From NCBI GenBank assembly GCA_030595765.1, contig JAUVCJ010000120.1, positions 1 to 6,994 on the forward strand: a DNA stretch of 6,994 nucleotides. The letters run 5' to 3'. Below, piece after piece: positions 1 through 5,915 of this stretch (position 1 is the first letter of the stretch; the number at the start of each line of letters is the position of its first letter). The notes below the pieces were generated by a model, which searched no databases, had not been told where the DNA came from, and was given only the letters and a program-made list of their open reading frames with translations. The DNA is from Thermoplasmatota archaeon (GTDB lineage: Archaea; Thermoplasmatota; Thermoplasmata; GCA-020350865; JAUVCJ01). The translations under genes were made by a program, and so were the position numbers.

Positions 1-449
1 CAGGCTCTGGTGGGCTCAATTCACTTGTTGACGATTCGACACTGGACTCCGATGGAGACGGCGCAAGCAACCTAGAGGAGTACAACGCAGACACTGACCC
101 ACTGGATGCATCAAGCAAACCAGCGGTTGCAACAACCGGCGGACTTCTCGATGGCATGATCCTTCCACTGGTCCTGCTAATAGTAGTAATAGTGGTCATC
201 GTTGGTGTGATAGCAACCCGCGGCAAGAAGAGCAAGAGCGGCCCTGATGGAGAGGAATACGTCGAGAACGAAATGCCACAGGCACCTGCCTATGAGGAGC
301 CAATGGACACTCCAGAACCTCCGTACCAGCCACCAGCACCTGAGCCTGTAGCGCCACCGGCACCTCCAGAGGAGAACTACCAGCAACCACCACCACCGGC
401 ACCTCCAGAGGAGTACAACCAGCCGCCACCGCCACCACCACCGATCTAA
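1..449 (+). CDS. C-terminal part of a membrane-anchored surface protein with a TSP3-like calcium repeat and a Pro-rich tail (5' end outside window)
   Basis: The reading frame is open from base 3 and stops with TAA at 447-449, giving 148 visible residues. Residues 11-40 contain an Asp-rich calcium-loop pattern (DSDGDGASNLEEY, then DTDP) typical of thrombospondin type 3 or dockerin-like repeats of extracellular proteins. A Gly/Ala/Thr spacer follows, then one very hydrophobic helix (about residues 53-71, ILPLVLLIVVIVVIVGVIA) and a basic stop-transfer segment (RGKKSKS). This predicts an extracellular N-terminal part and a cytoplasmic tail. The tail of about 70 residues is acidic and proline-rich, with repeated APPEE-Y-Q/N-PPPP units, and ends in seven prolines and Ile. 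A start at the internal ATG (156) would cut off the in-frame calcium repeat, so I treat the gene as continuing left. The ligand or enzymatic function lies outside the window and cannot be named. Confidence 0.85.
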   Translation, partial: GSGGLNSLVDDSTLDSDGDGASNLEEYNADTDPLDASSKPAVATTGGLLDGMILPLVLLIVVIVVIVGVIATRGKKSKSGPDGEEYVENEMPQAPAYEEPMDTPEPPYQPPAPEPVAPPAPPEENYQQPPPPAPPEEYNQPPPPPPPI

Positions 450-482
450 GAAATGACTTGGCAGTGGTTTGAAAACACACTT

Positions 483-512
483 AACCCTTTCCCTTTTTCT
501 TTCATTTTTTCA
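483..512 (+). terminator. Pyrimidine/T-rich archaeal terminator of the surface-protein gene
   Basis: About 35 bases after the TAA stop there is a run of C/T blocks ending in TTTCATTTTTTC, with no strong hairpin. Archaeal RNA polymerase commonly terminates at such T tracts. A closely similar element ends the histone-like gene on the other strand at 2521-2565, which supports a shared termination signal. Confidence 0.55.
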
Positions 513-519
513 AAACTAG

Positions 520-597
520 CTTGAGGGCTTTACGGCTGGAGCCAACCGTTATGCTATCCTTGAGAGCTTTGCGGTGGATAGCGAATCCTCCAATGCC
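520..597. repeat. Two imperfect 39-bp direct repeats with an internal hairpin between convergent genes
   Basis: CTTGAGGGCTTTACGGCTGGA at 520-540 recurs as CTTGAGAGCTTTGCGGTGGA at 559-578, a 39-base offset. Similarity fades in the second half of each unit. The second copy sits in a possible stem-loop: GCTATCC (553-559) pairs perfectly with GGATAGC (576-582) around a 16-base loop. A further short inverted repeat, CTAGG-CTGT-CCTAG (618-631), lies just beyond the mutL stop codon. No open reading frame or known RNA family is evident in 450-647. Confidence 0.4.
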
Positions 598-647
598 AGA
601 ATTAACCCCATCTAATGCTAGGCTGTCCTAGACCTACAAATTGACCC

Positions 648-2477
648 CTATCCAGTTCTTCCGAACAGTTTCTCCAGCTCTCTGCGTGACAGTCTCATCA
701 CAGTTGGCCTCCCATGGGGGCAGGTATAGGGGTTCTTACACATGTTCAGCTCTTCAAGGAGGGTGCTCATCTGAGACAATGTCAGTTTATCTCCAGCTCT
801 AATAGAGCCGTGGCATGCAAGGGTATGCACTGCCTCCTCCAACTCATCAGCTAGCAAAGTGGACTTTCCCATTTCAACAAGCTCGTTCAGGATATCACCT
901 ACAAGCTCTTCTCTTGTGGCCTTACCGGCAATCACTGGCACCGCGCTAATTCGGAATGAATCCTCACCAAAGTGCTCGATCTGGTACCCCATATCCGCAA
1001 GGAAATCCAGGTTCGCCTCCAATACGGCAGCCATCCCAGGACCCATGTCTCTGAGCATGGGCTCCACCAGTGTCTGGGAGATCGCCCTTTTTTCCTTCAA
1101 TGCCAGCATGAACCTTTCAAAATGCACTCTCTCAGACGCGGCATGCTGGTCTATCAATACCAGCCCCTCTGGCCCTTTGGCTACGATGTAGGTGTCCAGC
1201 ACCTGACCCAGCGGCTGTATTCCTTCTTGATGGATACAATTTTCAGCAAGGTCACTCCCACCTATGGAGCGGTCTCCAGGCATGGGTGCACAGGCAGAGC
1301 CGCTCAGATCCCGGTCTTTTCCATCATGATCTTTCCTATCAACGCCTTTGCCATTGGGTGTGTTCTCATCAAGAAAGGCCTGTGCGGGTATTTTTACCGG
1401 GCCAAGGCCTTGTATCTCTTCCGCTTGCCGGTCAAGGGAGGTCTGGGTGCCGGAGATCGAGGGCTCGGGAACTAATGAGGTCGATGCCAGAGCGGCCTTT
1501 GCCGCCTCCTCTACAGCCAGAAACACCACGTTCTCTTCAGCGAACCTGACCTCGACCTTGGTAGGATGGATGTTAACATCGACCAGCCGTGGTTCGATAG
1601 TCATGTGTAGAAGGGCCAATGGGTGCCTGCCCTTCATCAGGAGTCCCTTGTATGCGCTGGCAAGAGCCTGGTTGACAAGAGGGCTGCGGACGTACCTGCC
1701 ATTTACGAAAACCGAGATCCCTTGGGTATCCTTTCGGGCAAGCTCTGGTTTGGAAAGATGACCGGAGATGTCTACCCCCATGCTGGAATGGTCTACCCTG
1801 ACCAGCTTGCCAACAATGTCATGACCAAGAACTATCTCGAGCCCATCCAGGTCATCTCTTCCAGCATGAGCCCTAAAAACCAATTTGCCATCCGAGACGA
1901 GCTCGAAGCTGATGTTGGGATTGCCCAAGATCATCCTGGACATCACATCGGTGATATGAGCCAATTCTGTCCTTATTGCCTTCATGTACTTCTTTCTGGC
2001 AGGTACAGAGCCGAACAGGTCGCGTACTTCAATATCTGTCCCAGTGGGTCTGCCTAACGACCTTGGAGCGCCAATGACGCCGTCAACCACGATCAGTTCC
2101 ACTCCTGGCTGGTCTGGTGGTGAGTCTACTTCCTTAGAAGAAAGCGTGACTGTAGAGACGGCTCCAACGGATGCTAGAGCCTCGCCTCTAAATCCCAAGG
2201 TAGCAAGTGAGTCCAGGTCTTCGATGCATCCAAGCTTGCTGGTAGTATGTTTTTCGAACGCCAGCACCATGTCCTCTCTTGCCATTCCTGAACCATCGTC
2301 ACTGACCATTATCAGTTCGACACCAGCTCTTCGAACCTCTACTTTGATGATGCTAGCTCCGGCATCGAGGCTGTTCTCAACCAGCTCCTTAACAATGGAA
2401 GAAGGGCGCTCCACCACCTCGCCAGCTGCGATCTTGTTGATGGTTCGCGCATCCAGTTTAACTATCCTTCTGGCCAT
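648..2477 (-). CDS. mutL: DNA mismatch repair protein MutL, endonuclease-type
   Basis: MutL couples mismatch recognition by MutS to strand incision. The 609-residue product starts with a GHKL ATPase domain (about 1-330): ENSLDAG at 34-40 (Mg/ATP-binding Asn), DDGSG at 60-64, GFRGEALAS at 95-103, PTGT at 144-147, and the DVNIHPTKVEVRF segment near 300-312 with the conserved Lys. A hydrophilic linker (about 335-420) leads to the C-terminal dimerisation/nuclease domain. The metal-binding motif DQHA(x)2E(x)4E is intact (D443, E449, E454), as are ACHGSIRA (554-561) and CPHGRP (586-591). QTLVEP at 468-473 sits where Bacillus subtilis MutL has its clamp-binding motif. I chose ATG 2477 (MARRIVKLD) over an in-frame GTG at 2498 because the family normally starts just before this motif. 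No clear Shine-Dalgarno sequence precedes it, so the mRNA may be leaderless. No mutS is in the window. Length is normal for MutL. Confidence 0.97.
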   Translation of the reverse strand: MARRIVKLDARTINKIAAGEVVERPSSIVKELVENSLDAGASIIKVEVRRAGVELIMVSDDGSGMAREDMVLAFEKHTTSKLGCIEDLDSLATLGFRGEALASVGAVSTVTLSSKEVDSPPDQPGVELIVVDGVIGAPRSLGRPTGTDIEVRDLFGSVPARKKYMKAIRTELAHITDVMSRMILGNPNISFELVSDGKLVFRAHAGRDDLDGLEIVLGHDIVGKLVRVDHSSMGVDISGHLSKPELARKDTQGISVFVNGRYVRSPLVNQALASAYKGLLMKGRHPLALLHMTIEPRLVDVNIHPTKVEVRFAEENVVFLAVEEAAKAALASTSLVPEPSISGTQTSLDRQAEEIQGLGPVKIPAQAFLDENTPNGKGVDRKDHDGKDRDLSGSACAPMPGDRSIGGSDLAENCIHQEGIQPLGQVLDTYIVAKGPEGLVLIDQHAASERVHFERFMLALKEKRAISQTLVEPMLRDMGPGMAAVLEANLDFLADMGYQIEHFGEDSFRISAVPVIAGKATREELVGDILNELVEMGKSTLLADELEEAVHTLACHGSIRAGDKLTLSQMSTLLEELNMCKNPYTCPHGRPTVMRLSRRELEKLFGRTG

Positions 2478-2498
2478 TGTAATTAGGCCAATGAGCAC

Positions 2499-2517
2499 TG
2501 CATAGAAAAAGATAGCG
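2499..2517 (-). promoter_or_regulatory. Possible weak promoter of mutL
   Basis: Read on the minus strand, a T-rich stretch (CTATCTTTTTCTATG) lies about 25-40 bases before the ATG at 2477. That is the distance expected for a TATA element of a leaderless archaeal mRNA. The match to a TATA consensus is poor. The T-rich terminator of the upstream histone-like gene (2521-2565) suggests that mutL needs its own promoter. Confidence 0.25.
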
Positions 2518-2520
2518 TAC

Positions 2521-2565
2521 GCTAGATTGAAAAAAAATGAAAAAAAGGAAAGTTAGGAAAGGGTT
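2521..2565 (-). terminator. T-rich terminator of the histone-like gene
   Basis: On the minus strand, right after the TAA stop of the 53-residue gene, the sequence runs through AACCCTTTCC, a CCTTTTTTTCATTTTTTTTC tract and CTAGC. The long T runs fit archaeal intrinsic termination. It shares block order and several exact words with the element at 483-520 on the + strand. Confidence 0.6.
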
Positions 2566-2566
2566 T

Positions 2567-2728
2567 TTAGATATCTTCGGGCCTGAGGGTCTTGCGACCA
2601 TTGGCACCGGCGCGCTTCTGAGCGGCCTTGATATCTAGCTGGACCTTCTTGTTCAGGGCCTCATAGAAGTCGGCCGATACACGAAAGTCGCCTGCGAGTT
2701 CCTTTATCTTGGATTTTCTTACAACCAT
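2567..2728 (-). CDS. Short histone-fold protein (DUF1931-like)
   Basis: This 53-residue protein begins MVVRKSKIKELAGDFRVSAD and ends ANGRKTLRPEDI. The pattern is a short helix, a loop with VSADFYEAL, a long amphipathic helix (about residues 19-42) and an RKTxxPED loop. It resembles the second half of the histone fold in archaeal histones and in short DUF1931-type proteins, which end at the same place. The product is basic (Lys/Arg-rich) and probably binds DNA or a histone-fold partner as a dimer. That role is inferred. The start is well supported: on the minus strand GAGGTG lies seven bases before the ATG at 2728. The gene lies upstream of mutL on the same strand with an 89-base gap containing a terminator, so co-transcription is uncertain. 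A full third helix is absent, which seems normal for this short family rather than a truncation. Confidence 0.8.
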   Translation of the reverse strand: MVVRKSKIKELAGDFRVSADFYEALNKKVQLDIKAAQKRAGANGRKTLRPEDI

Positions 2729-2772
2729 CTTAAAACACCTCGGTATCAGCTGCTTAAGCCATTTTCCTTCTT

Positions 2773-2818
2773 AAACCTTTCCTTATGGGCTTTAAACCCC
2801 CTTTTAAATACCTTTTCG
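2773..2818 (-). promoter_or_regulatory. Promoter region of the histone-like gene with three TTTAAA-like boxes
   Basis: On the minus strand the upstream region reads CCGAAAAGGTATTTAAAAGG (about 2800-2819), then GGTTTAAAGC (about 2789-2798), then GGTTTAAGAAGG (about 2768-2779). The first has a BRE-like CGAAAA next to TATTTAAAA and would place transcription start near 2775-2780, leaving a leader of about 50 bases that holds the GAGGTG ribosome site. The other two could be alternative TATA boxes or factor sites. Confidence 0.45.
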
Positions 2819-2819
2819 G

Positions 2820-3040
2820 TTTTTGGGCATGTCTTGAAGTAGACACATTTCTTTGCAATTTTATAGGCACTGGCTGATATCAATTTTTCGAGGATAAATT
2901 CACCAAAGTAGCCTTTTTTTGGCATTTGAGAGGCAAAACTCAAGGCGCAGGCCGTTTCATTTCGAAAATGCCTAAGGATTGCCGCATCTTGCCTCGATCT
3001 TGGTGCAGAACGGCTATCAGGTGGGAAATGCCCGGATGTA
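2820..3040. other. Non-coding stretch, nothing recognised
   Basis: This part of the 2729-3267 gap is more AT-rich than the neighbouring genes. It contains long open frames on both strands (minus 2746-3114, plus 2979-3263), but neither has a ribosome site, a recognisable domain or gene-like composition. I see no tRNA, no riboswitch and no insertion-sequence end. Confidence 0.4.
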
Positions 3041-3042
3041 CT

Positions 3043-3239
3043 CAATGTTTCCAATGTTTGGAGGGCAGCAATGTTTTGAGAGTGCTTTTGAGAGTGCAGT
3101 TGTAAAAGAAACAATGTTTACTCCTGCACCGGGTCGTGTTCCACATATTGCTCATACTTCATTGTTTTTCAGAGGTATTTTAGCAATTAGCCACGAAAGT
3201 TATATATATAGGAATATAGCAATATCTTCTGCATTGTTT
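3043..3239 (+). repeat. Cluster of CAATGTTT octamers and a 12-bp tandem duplication upstream of an operon
   Basis: CAATGTTT occurs exactly at 3043, 3052, 3069 and 3112, and the one-base variant CATTGTTT at 3160 and 3232. Overlapping the third copy, TTTTGAGAGTGC is present twice head to tail with no mismatch (3074-3085 and 3086-3097). The last octamer lies just downstream of the TATA box at 3200-3210, near the expected transcription start. Repeated short words upstream of and across a core promoter suggest regulator binding sites. No binding protein can be named from sequence. Confidence 0.5.
3194..3210 (+). promoter_or_regulatory. BRE/TATA core promoter of the DUF6015-helicase operon
   Basis: CGAAAG followed directly by TTATATATATA matches the archaeal BRE plus TATA arrangement well. 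Transcription would begin near 3228-3237, giving a leader of about 30-40 bases that holds the GGGGGT ribosome-site candidate before the TTG at 3268. Confidence 0.7.
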
Positions 3240-3267
3240 CCATTCATCTGGAGTGGGGGTTAAAACA

Positions 3268-3699
3268 TTGGCAATCAAGACCAAGAAAGGCGACACCTTG
3301 ACCCTGGACAACCTTACCAGGGCCATCAAGAATAGCATAGATCAGATAGGCATGGAGGACGAGGCAGCAAGGGCCATGGCCCAGCACGTCTTGAATTTCT
3401 TTGGCTATTCAGATAGAATTATTGACAACGTCCTTGAACCTGGGGATAGGGATGCTTTCTACATGCTGGAGGATTCCGGGCTTCTCACCACCGAAAGAGA
3501 GGAGACAACTCTCTATGACGGCAGGGAATGGCGCATTCATTACTGGATATTCCGCAAGAACAAAATTCAGGAACTTGTGGACAGAGCCATTCAGAAGGAG
3601 CAGGAGGCCATTCCCGGGGATGATTTTGTGTACCTGGAACTTCCTGATGATATCTGGAGTGCCACCCGTGGGGAAAGCGAGGAACCCGAAGAGGAATGA
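3268..3699 (+). CDS. DUF6015-like small protein, possible winged-helix DNA-binding protein
   Basis: The product is about 143 residues. The best-marked segments are FFGYSDRIIDN (about 44-54), DRDAFYMLEDSGLL (60-73), EREET (76-80) and WRIHYW (88-93), followed by a helical region and an acidic tail ending EEPEEE. I recall this pattern from the archaeal DUF6015 family, whose function is unknown; this is recall, not a search. The order helix, helix, LEDSGLL helix, then a two-strand Tyr/Trp-rich wing resembles a winged helix-turn-helix, so DNA or protein binding is a reasonable inference. The start is uncertain. TTG 3268 is preferred because GGGGGT at 3255-3260 is correctly spaced. GTG 3253 adds five residues but has no ribosome site and lies too far from the predicted transcription start to be leaderless. 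The helicase gene follows after 54 bases on the same strand, probably as one operon. Confidence 0.75.
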   Translation: MAIKTKKGDTLTLDNLTRAIKNSIDQIGMEDEAARAMAQHVLNFFGYSDRIIDNVLEPGDRDAFYMLEDSGLLTTEREETTLYDGREWRIHYWIFRKNKIQELVDRAIQKEQEAIPGDDFVYLELPDDIWSATRGESEEPEEE

Positions 3700-3753
3700 G
3701 AGCCTCTACTTTGATGATAACCGTTTAATCCTCACTGCCCATCGGGGTGCCTT

Positions 3754-5796
3754 GTGACCCCTGACCTATTCCCGTACAGCCCAAGGCATGACCAGGAGAG
3801 AATCATTTCTAACATTCAGCAATCCGCTGCTAATGGCACCCAACTTGTGCTTGAATCCGGAACTGGAACTGGCAAGACCATCTGTTCGCTTGTGGGAACT
3901 CTGTCTGCTGCTCTTGAGGGCGGGGGGCGTGTTCTCTACCTGACAAGAACCAATTCTCAACAGAAGCAGGTGCTTTTGGAGGCTAGAAGCATTTCCAAAC
4001 AACACCGGATAAGGGCGGTTGGGATAGTAGGTAGGGCTCAATCCTGTCTGTTAGCCAGGGAATTGCCGGAACTGCTTGATGGTACACCGGAAGAACTATC
4101 CAAGCTTTGTAGCAGGAAAAAGCGAAAGGTCCAGGCAGCCATAGAAACTGGTAAGTCTGCACCTCAGGGGGGATGCCACTTTTATGAGGCAACTCTCCAG
4201 TCTGACCCTGAGGATATCATTGGCTGGTTTGAAGGGAATTCTCCAACAATCGAGGAATTTATGGCTCACTGCAATGAACGGGGGCTGTGTCCCTACGAGC
4301 TGAACAAGGGATTGATAAAGGGAGCCAACGTGGTATCTGCCCCTTACATCTACTACTTCCACCCTTCCATCCAGCAGGCTCTTATGAGCTGGATGAACAC
4401 ATCTCCTGAGGATCTGCACATCATACTGGATGAGGCACATAACATCCCGGATTACCTTCGCGACCTAAGCTCATCCAAGCTTACCCTGCGCACTATCCAG
4501 CTTGGGATGAAGGAGTCCGATAAATGGGGGGATGTGCACCTAAGCGAAACTCTGAGGACATCCGAGTTCCTGGGAGAACTGGAGGAAGCGTTGGAGGGGA
4601 TCACAAGAGAGTACGTCAAGGATGATGATGGCCTGGTTCCTCCGGGGGTGTTGGAGGAGCATTTATTATCGCGATTCTGCCTAACCAGCGTTACCCTCGG
4701 AAGGATGGTTGAGGGGATGATCATATATGGCCAGAGCATCCGTGACAGGCTGATAGAGAAGGGAAAACTGCCAAGATCATATCTGTTCAACATAGCATCG
4801 TTCCTCTTCTTCTGGATGAACCTCGACGAGCAGACCCACATCAGGCTGGTCAGAGGTGGGGCCAACCCCGAGCTTGAGGGGTATTGCATGGATCCCTCCA
4901 TCCCTGCATCCACCCTGCATCAGGCTCGAAGCGTGCTACACATGAGCGGAACCCTTGAACCTATGGATGAGTACAGGGATTCGCTGGGCTTGCCTCTAAA
5001 CACTCCTTTGCAGAAGTACCCATCTCCATTCCCACCAGAAAATCGCCTTCTACTTCATGCAGCAGATGTAACAACAAGGCAGGATTCCTTTGCAAGTGAC
5101 CCTGGTATCAAGGATAGGCTAGAGTCCTACATATTGGGTCTGCTTGAAGCCGTGCCTCTAAACACTGGCATATTCTTTCCCAGCTTTGCGCTGATGGAGA
5201 AATTCATGGGTCTTGCCCAAAACTCGGGCAGAGACCTCACTCAGCATTCGGGTGGGAAGGTTATTTGCCCTGGCGGAGACCTCATTCAACCTTCGGATGG
5301 GACACTTATTCATAACCCGGGCAGAGGGCTCACACACAACTCTGGTAGGAAGTTCTTCATTGAGGAAAGAGGCATGACACAGGCCAAGCTCATGGGACTC
5401 ATATCTGACTTCAAGGCTAGCAAGGGTGGGGTGCTGATGTCGGTGATGGGCGGCAGGGTCAGTGAGGGGATTGACTTTCCAGGCAGTTCCTTGGAGATGG
5501 TTGTCATTGTTGGCCTTCCATACCCCAAGCCATGCGCAAAGCAGTGGGCTTTGCAAAGGTACTATGACATCAAGTTCAACAAGGGATGGGAATATACTGT
5601 CAATGCACCAACTGCACGTAGAACACTACAGACAATTGGCAGGCTGATACGGCAGGAGAGTGACAGCGGGGTGGCCATAATCCTGGACTGGCGAGCCAAG
5701 CGGTTCGCTCAGGCTCTAGGTGGGCTCAAGGAAGCCCGGGATGTTCTGGATGAAACAAGAGCTTTCTATGCAACAGGAAAACACAATTTTTCGTAA
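3754..5796 (+). CDS. XPD/Rad3-family ATP-dependent DNA helicase with Fe-S cluster domain
   Basis: This is a 680-residue superfamily 2 helicase of the XPD/DinG type. These enzymes unwind DNA 5'-3' in repair or recombination; XPD itself acts in nucleotide excision repair. Motifs in order: Walker A SGTGTGKT (35-42); four cysteines in the Fe-S domain at 98 (GRAQSC), 119, 141 (CHFYE) and 179 (CPYE); DEAH box 226-229; SGT motif 398-400; GIFFPSF (472-478); GGRVSEGIDFPG (566-577); and QTIGRLIRQ (626-634) with the arginine finger region. Cysteine spacing and the CHFYE/CPYE context resemble eukaryotic XPD. The GTG start at 3754 is supported by GGGGTG four bases upstream. Residues 487-533 form a repetitive insertion, described separately. 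All catalytic motifs are intact, so it should be active. It could be an XPD paralogue rather than the XPD orthologue. Confidence 0.95.
   Translation: MTPDLFPYSPRHDQERIISNIQQSAANGTQLVLESGTGTGKTICSLVGTLSAALEGGGRVLYLTRTNSQQKQVLLEARSISKQHRIRAVGIVGRAQSCLLARELPELLDGTPEELSKLCSRKKRKVQAAIETGKSAPQGGCHFYEATLQSDPEDIIGWFEGNSPTIEEFMAHCNERGLCPYELNKGLIKGANVVSAPYIYYFHPSIQQALMSWMNTSPEDLHIILDEAHNIPDYLRDLSSSKLTLRTIQLGMKESDKWGDVHLSETLRTSEFLGELEEALEGITREYVKDDDGLVPPGVLEEHLLSRFCLTSVTLGRMVEGMIIYGQSIRDRLIEKGKLPRSYLFNIASFLFFWMNLDEQTHIRLVRGGANPELEGYCMDPSIPASTLHQARSVLHMSGTLEPMDEYRDSLGLPLNTPLQKYPSPFPPENRLLLHAADVTTRQDSFASDPGIKDRLESYILGLLEAVPLNTGIFFPSFALMEKFMGLAQNSGRDLTQHSGGKVICPGGDLIQPSDGTLIHNPGRGLTHNSGRKFFIEERGMTQAKLMGLISDFKASKGGVLMSVMGGRVSEGIDFPGSSLEMVVIVGLPYPKPCAKQWALQRYYDIKFNKGWEYTVNAPTARRTLQTIGRLIRQESDSGVAIILDWRAKRFAQALGGLKEARDVLDETRAFYATGKHNFS
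5212..5352 (+). repeat. Six degenerate 24-bp units coding an octapeptide repeat inside the helicase
   Basis: In frame, residues 487-533 read as LAQNSGRD, LTQHSGGK, VICPGGD (one residue short), LIQPSDGT, LIHNPGRG and LTHNSGRK. The approximate consensus is L-[TI]-[QH]-[NHP]-S-G-[RG]-x. The DNA units are visibly related (CTCACTCAGCATTCGGGT, CTCATTCAACCTTCGGAT, CTCACACACAACTCTGGT) but diverged. The array lies in helicase domain 2 between GIFFPSF and the GGRVSEGID motif. Compact XPD relatives have only a short connection there. Confidence 0.8.
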
Positions 5797-5840
5797 GTGC
5801 AATATATGGTATCTATAGTTTCATGTCCGGCTAAGGTGTA

Positions 5841-5873
5841 GAAACACTTATATCTGTGTCCATACACATATAT
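5841..5873 (+). promoter_or_regulatory. TATA-like promoter overlapped by a 24-bp inverted repeat
   Basis: GAAACACTTATATC (5841-5854) resembles a BRE plus TATA box. The arms ATATCTGTGT (5850-5859) and ACACATATAT (5864-5873) form an inverted repeat with one mismatch around CCAT. A dimeric regulator could bind here and block the promoter, or the second TATA-like arm could act as an alternative. The downstream gene at 6053 would then have a leader of about 175 bases containing the 19-bp repeats. Confidence 0.4.
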
Positions 5874-5915
5874 CATTACCAGAGTGATGCTGAGCCGCCT
5901 AGGCTAGTTCTGCCT

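Noticed and set aside
177..480. Minus-strand open frames opposite the surface-protein tail.
   Set aside because: They are shadows of the low-complexity proline-rich coding region. The + frame has a calcium repeat, a membrane helix and a basic stop-transfer segment in sensible order.
2746..3114. A 122-codon minus-strand open frame ending just before the histone-like gene.
   Set aside because: It has no ribosome site or recognisable domain and is AT-rich and Lys/Phe-biased unlike its neighbours. Its 3' part consists of the TTTAAA promoter boxes of the next gene, and its 5' part of the CAATGTTT and 12-bp repeats.
2979..3263. A 94-codon + strand open frame reaching into the start of the DUF6015-like gene.
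   Set aside because: It runs through the BRE/TATA promoter and the octamer repeats, has no ribosome site, and resembles no family I know.
3709..3765. A possible C/D box small RNA (TTGATGA followed by CTGA about 50 bases later).
   Set aside because: The C box does not start with a purine, no inner boxes are evident, and the segment overlaps the ribosome site and first codons of the helicase.
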